The notes under the pieces were generated by a model. That model did not search any database. It was not told where the DNA came from and was given only the letters and a program-made list of their open reading frames with translations. Positions 60,101 to 64,000 of a stretch of DNA of 64,000 bases are shown here, one piece after another; within the stretch, counting starts at the first letter, position 1, and every line of letters starts with the position of its first letter. This DNA is from Oreocharis arfaki (lineage: Eukaryota; Chordata; Aves; Passeriformes; Paramythiidae), in contig VZRR01004735.1 in assembly GCA_013398015.1 (NCBI GenBank), positions 249,547-313,546 of the forward strand, written 5' to 3'. Made by a program: the position numbers and the translations under genes.

Positions 60101-63100
60101 GCAGAATTTCTGCAGTATGACAATCTGCATGATTATTGCAATTCAGTCTGAACTGAACTCTACTACTAAACATGCTCTGTCAGGTCTAATGAATTAAACA
60201 TACTTAAAAACAAAATAACTACAACAAAATACCAACTAGAGGAAAACTTGATTCAATTAACCACAAAAAGCAGGGGATACTCTGTCTTCTGAGCCACTTT
60301 GATGATTATTGTGTTATGGAAGGACAGCAGGGTAGGCAAGTGAATGCTGTCATTGAAGAAAAAGAATTAGTCAGACAGAGTTTTGCAATTGCCTCTGCCT
60401 CAAACCAGATACTATGCTTCAGCTTCTTCCGTAAACTGGAATTTCTAAAAACCTGTAACGTTTAAAGAGGAAAAAACCCAATCTTAATGACCATGCATAA
60501 GCCCAAAAAGCTTATGCCTGTACCCAGAGTGTCCCAGCATTCCTGCAAGGCCGATCACCATGCAGGGCATGGCAAGAGAAAACTAAACAGGCTTTGAATG
60601 CCAGGCATGGGAGGTAAAAATAGCAGCCTTTCACACTTTTAGATATGACTGATTTTTACACACTTCCAGCTCTCATGAACAGCCATTCTGCCACACAGGC
60701 TTCCTAAGAAAACAAATATGATTCAATCATTACATTTTTCAATTTTGGAATTTAATTTTTCACACACACAATACACATGATAAGTCTTGTTAGACATAAG
60801 ACTGAGAAACGCCATGGTTGAAAAGGCATGATTTTAACAGGAAAATTTATAAGATGCTATTGTCTTGCAAGGGGATGGTGTGCTCTGAACCATAGAAGCA
60901 TGGTCAATGTGTAGTTATGGGGTTTTTTGTTCGTTTTAACTATGCCTTTGTAATTCTTTCCTTGCCTGTAATTTTCAATTCACTATTTACTTTCCACTAC
61001 TATTTCAATTCTGCTTTTCACATCATCCTTATTTATAAATACAAATATGCACTTACCTAAATCACTCATGTACCCGATAGCTAGAAATGCTAGCCCTCTC
61101 CTACACTCTTTCCTCTTCATATGGATGAAAAGCCCCAAACCACCATGAAAACAGGCTGATTATCATGATTTAGTAGCAGTTTCAGTAGGAGGTTAAAACT
61201 CAGAACCAGGAAGAATCAACTTCTAACTTCAGGAAATCCTTCATCTGAGCACCTCAGAAAACAGCCAGAGTCTGTGTTCCTGTTTCCCAGAGACGCTTTT
61301 GATTTCCAAAGCTGAGACACCATTAACTTTTCCACCGGCTACATTCACTCAAAAATTATTAATGATTTTGATAAAAACATTTTCCATTGTTAACAGAGGA
61401 GAAAGTTCCATAGCTCTCAACACATTTTGAAGATTCTCTATAGGCTATATGAATTTTCTTTTTAGAAAGAAACACATCTATTTTGTTTGTCAAGGCTCAG
61501 TGCAAGCCCACTACATTTCCTACTTTTACTTAACCAGATATCCTTAAATTTGCACTGTATTTGCAGTAAGTTACAGAACAGAATGGCTGAGGGCCCTATG
61601 ACTGATGAAGAGTGGGCGTAATAAGGAAGATGATGTGAAACCTGAGATGTTACAGGTATCATACGAATTAGGCTTCTGACTGAAAAATAGCAGCAAGTAG
61701 GAGGAAACCTCAGAAACACTACAGTGTTTTTCAGAGCTAGGAGGCCACAGACATCTAACAATTATGCTTTCCGTGAACATATTACCTTCGAAGCTGTTTA
61801 TGTACGCACAGACTGCTCATTCATGTTTTCCTTTGGTCGGCACAAGACTTGACAGCCAAATATATGTTGAGTTGATTTAATTCTCTAGTAACTGGATACC
61901 TACATTTATAGAAGTTGCCTGAGACTGCCAAGCAAACGTGCTGAGGGTAAGCAGCAAGTTCCTGCTGTGACAATCACTATGACAGATACTCGCACACAGC
62001 GGAAGAACGAGCAGCTTCTCTGTTAGGAGGCTACAGCAAAGTGGTCTTTCTTTCAAAGACTGTAAGAAGAATAAATCTCTGATTACACATCCTGAAGTGC
62101 TCTGTGCATCTCCTTACACCTGTCAATGTTGGCCACATCCCAGTGCTGGATTAGATGGAGAGCAAGGGATTGTTGGAGATGTAATAAGGTATTTAGGACA
62201 TGGATCTGGGAATCCATCACTGAGGATGAAATTCTTAAAATTCATGCAGAATACTAGTTTTGATGTCCCACAGTTGCTCTAGTTCCTTGTGATGGCATCA
62301 AAGAGACAACAGTGCTAGCAAAGTATTAAGCCCTACGCTGATGGCCTTAAATAGGCCCATATTATTCAGCGATGAAAAGTTCTGATAATATAAGAGAAAG
62401 CTCTCACCTTGCTGTATTCCAAACTTTTAGATAACTGCTAAGCCTGCATTACCTGAGAGCAAACATACTAACCAGAGGGAGAAAATCTCCATACCTTGGC
62501 AGTTTTGAGAGGAATTTGAAAGGCTTCATAATACATAGAAAAGAGATCAGTATTATTGCAGAAGGATTATTGCATTCCTTTACCAGATAAGGCTTGATTA
62601 TTTGATGAAACTATTCAGAAAAGGACAGTTTGAAAAAACAGACGTGTACACGATCACATGCAGTATAGACAATAGTGAAGTGATTAAGCAGTGGGGAAGC
62701 AAATTCTTGAAAGATTCATCTCTTTAGGCCAGATGAGCATCAAACAGCTTATTTCAGCCCACCCACTCTTTCTGGCGCAAGAGCATTATGCAAGAACGAA
62801 GGAGGAGTGCGCGCACAGGGATGAGAGGGAAAGCGTGGATGTGGGTGTGTGCATGCGAGAGATTTGCTAGTTCTTCCTAGTTTTACTTAGGTGTGAACTT
62901 ACACAGAAATAGTTTTTTTCTCTTGACATGTTCACACATTTGCACTCTAGCTCAAAACTTGAAAGAAAAGGGAAGAAATTAAGTACTTGGAGAACTTCAG
63001 CAAATAGTGTTTGGTTGAGAGCCCGGACTTCCCATCATGCAGCAAACAGGAAAGGAACTTTGCACTACCAGACATGGCCCAGAGACCATGCAGAATGCAG

Positions 63101-64000
63101 GTATGGAAAGTGAAATGTAACTAATGCAATATCTGGTGTAGCTCACAACTGCCTAAGGAGTCATGATAAGACATCCAACACCTGTGCACAAGTACAGTGT
63201 GTGCTATATGCACTAAATCCTTCACAAGTAAACATCTGTCCAGCTTATGATCACATCTTAACCCAAAATTTAAAGCTGTCTTATGACCAAAGTATGAGTA
63301 AATGTTCCCAGGAGAAAAGGAGAGTGAAGAGTTGCTGTCCATGTTCACTTAGTTTGGCTTCTCTGGTAAAACTACCAGCAAGAGTGACAATTAAAATACA
63401 AAACGGTAATGAGCTAACATAGGTGTGTTGAAAGGGACCATAAATTAACTTTTGAGTGTGGCCTTGTGCCACATTGACAAATGACAACTACCCTTCTCAG
63501 TAACCACTAGAGTTACTGAGTCAGGGGAGAGACACCTTTAAACTACAGCACCATCAGCTGCCAGTAATGGGGTTTCCCAGGTGAATTCTTTATTGCTGCA
63601 ATTTGCTTGACTTCCCTGGTTCTGCCAGGATTCTACCTGGTTCTTCCCTGGTTCATCTGTAGTTTCTCGAGTTTTACAGTGGTCTAATTTTCCTCCCTGG
63701 CTGTATGAAAAATGCATGCCTTGGGGAAAAAAAAAAATACATGAACCTACGGATGTAGTTTTTTTTAGAATGTGGGAAGTTGTACGTATCCACTGACTTT
63801 ACTCTGCAAGTTTATTACATCTCAGTGGTACTGCTTTTTCAAGACTATGTGCAAGGTTCAGAAAGACTGCAGCCTTAATGGAACCTGAAACATAACCTCG
63901 CAGTTATTTCACTAAACCTCCCTCTCATAGCCAACAAGCTGCTAGCTGGTAACCTGTATCCTTAGAGTCAGGCCTCTGGTGGCTCCTTTTCTTCACACAC
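57177..64000. other. No gene recognised to the window end
   Basis: AT-rich unique-looking DNA. Purine-rich patches lie at 58365-58400 and 58925-58990. An alternating purine-pyrimidine palindrome GTGCGCGCAC is at 62807-62816, next to a GTGTGTGCATGCG run. An A11 tract is at 63727-63738. No CR1, LTR or supportable exon was found. Confidence 0.45.

Noticed and set aside
1..64000. CRISPR arrays, operons, tRNA or rRNA genes, bacterial or phage systems
   Set aside because: No regularly spaced repeats, no cloverleaf or rRNA motifs recognised, and base composition and repeats are those of a vertebrate nuclear genome.

Overview
This window reads as a piece of a bird nuclear chromosome. The basis is its repeat content: several CR1 LINE 3' ends in both orientations, carrying the bird-type terminus related to ATTCTATGATTCTAT and recognisable decayed CR1 reverse-transcriptase peptides. 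There is also one solo LTR of the avian endogenous-retrovirus type, and no Alu, L1 or other mammalian repeats were seen. Overall repeat density is low. I cannot name the species or the chromosome.

The only convincing gene signal is near the left end. A CpG island spans about 4.0-5.3 kb. On the minus strand it contains an ATG-initiated open frame (ATG at 4355, with an upstream in-frame ATG at 4436) that runs into a near-perfect splice donor at 4184/4183. It looks like the 5' part of a multi-exon gene transcribed leftwards out of the window; I do not recognise the encoded N-terminus. At the other edge of the island, on the plus strand, there is a TATA box (5081-5090) with a Kozak-context ATG 50 bp downstream opening a 56-codon frame, so the island may be a bidirectional promoter.

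From about 5.3 kb to 64 kb I see no supportable protein-coding exon, rRNA or tRNA. This stretch is moderately AT-rich intergenic (or distal regulatory/intronic) DNA holding: CR1 copies at 14.9, 24.8, 32.7, 36.6-38.0 and a head-to-tail cluster at 39.7-41.3 kb; faint ancient MIR-like SINE remnants (0.1, 1.5, 7.0, 35.2, 44.3 kb); a solo LTR at 56.26-56.72 kb with a visible 5-bp target-site duplication; strand-asymmetric low-complexity tracts (27.4-27.6 GT-rich, 51.9 AC-rich, 55.3 pyrimidine, 55.5 G-rich); short tandem duplications (29.5 and 43.7 kb); hairpins (42.7 and 57.1 kb); and a few homeodomain-site-rich or CpG-bearing stretches (7.9, 9.0, 52.3 kb) that are candidates for conserved regulatory elements.

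The many ORFs of 60-150 codons across the desert show no family resemblance, codon structure or splice framing and are treated as chance. I found no bacterial-type system, CRISPR array or operon. The most interesting candidates are the unrecognised CpG-island exon with its divergent TATA unit, the internally deleted CR1 in the nested cluster, and the possible regulatory block at 52.3 kb.
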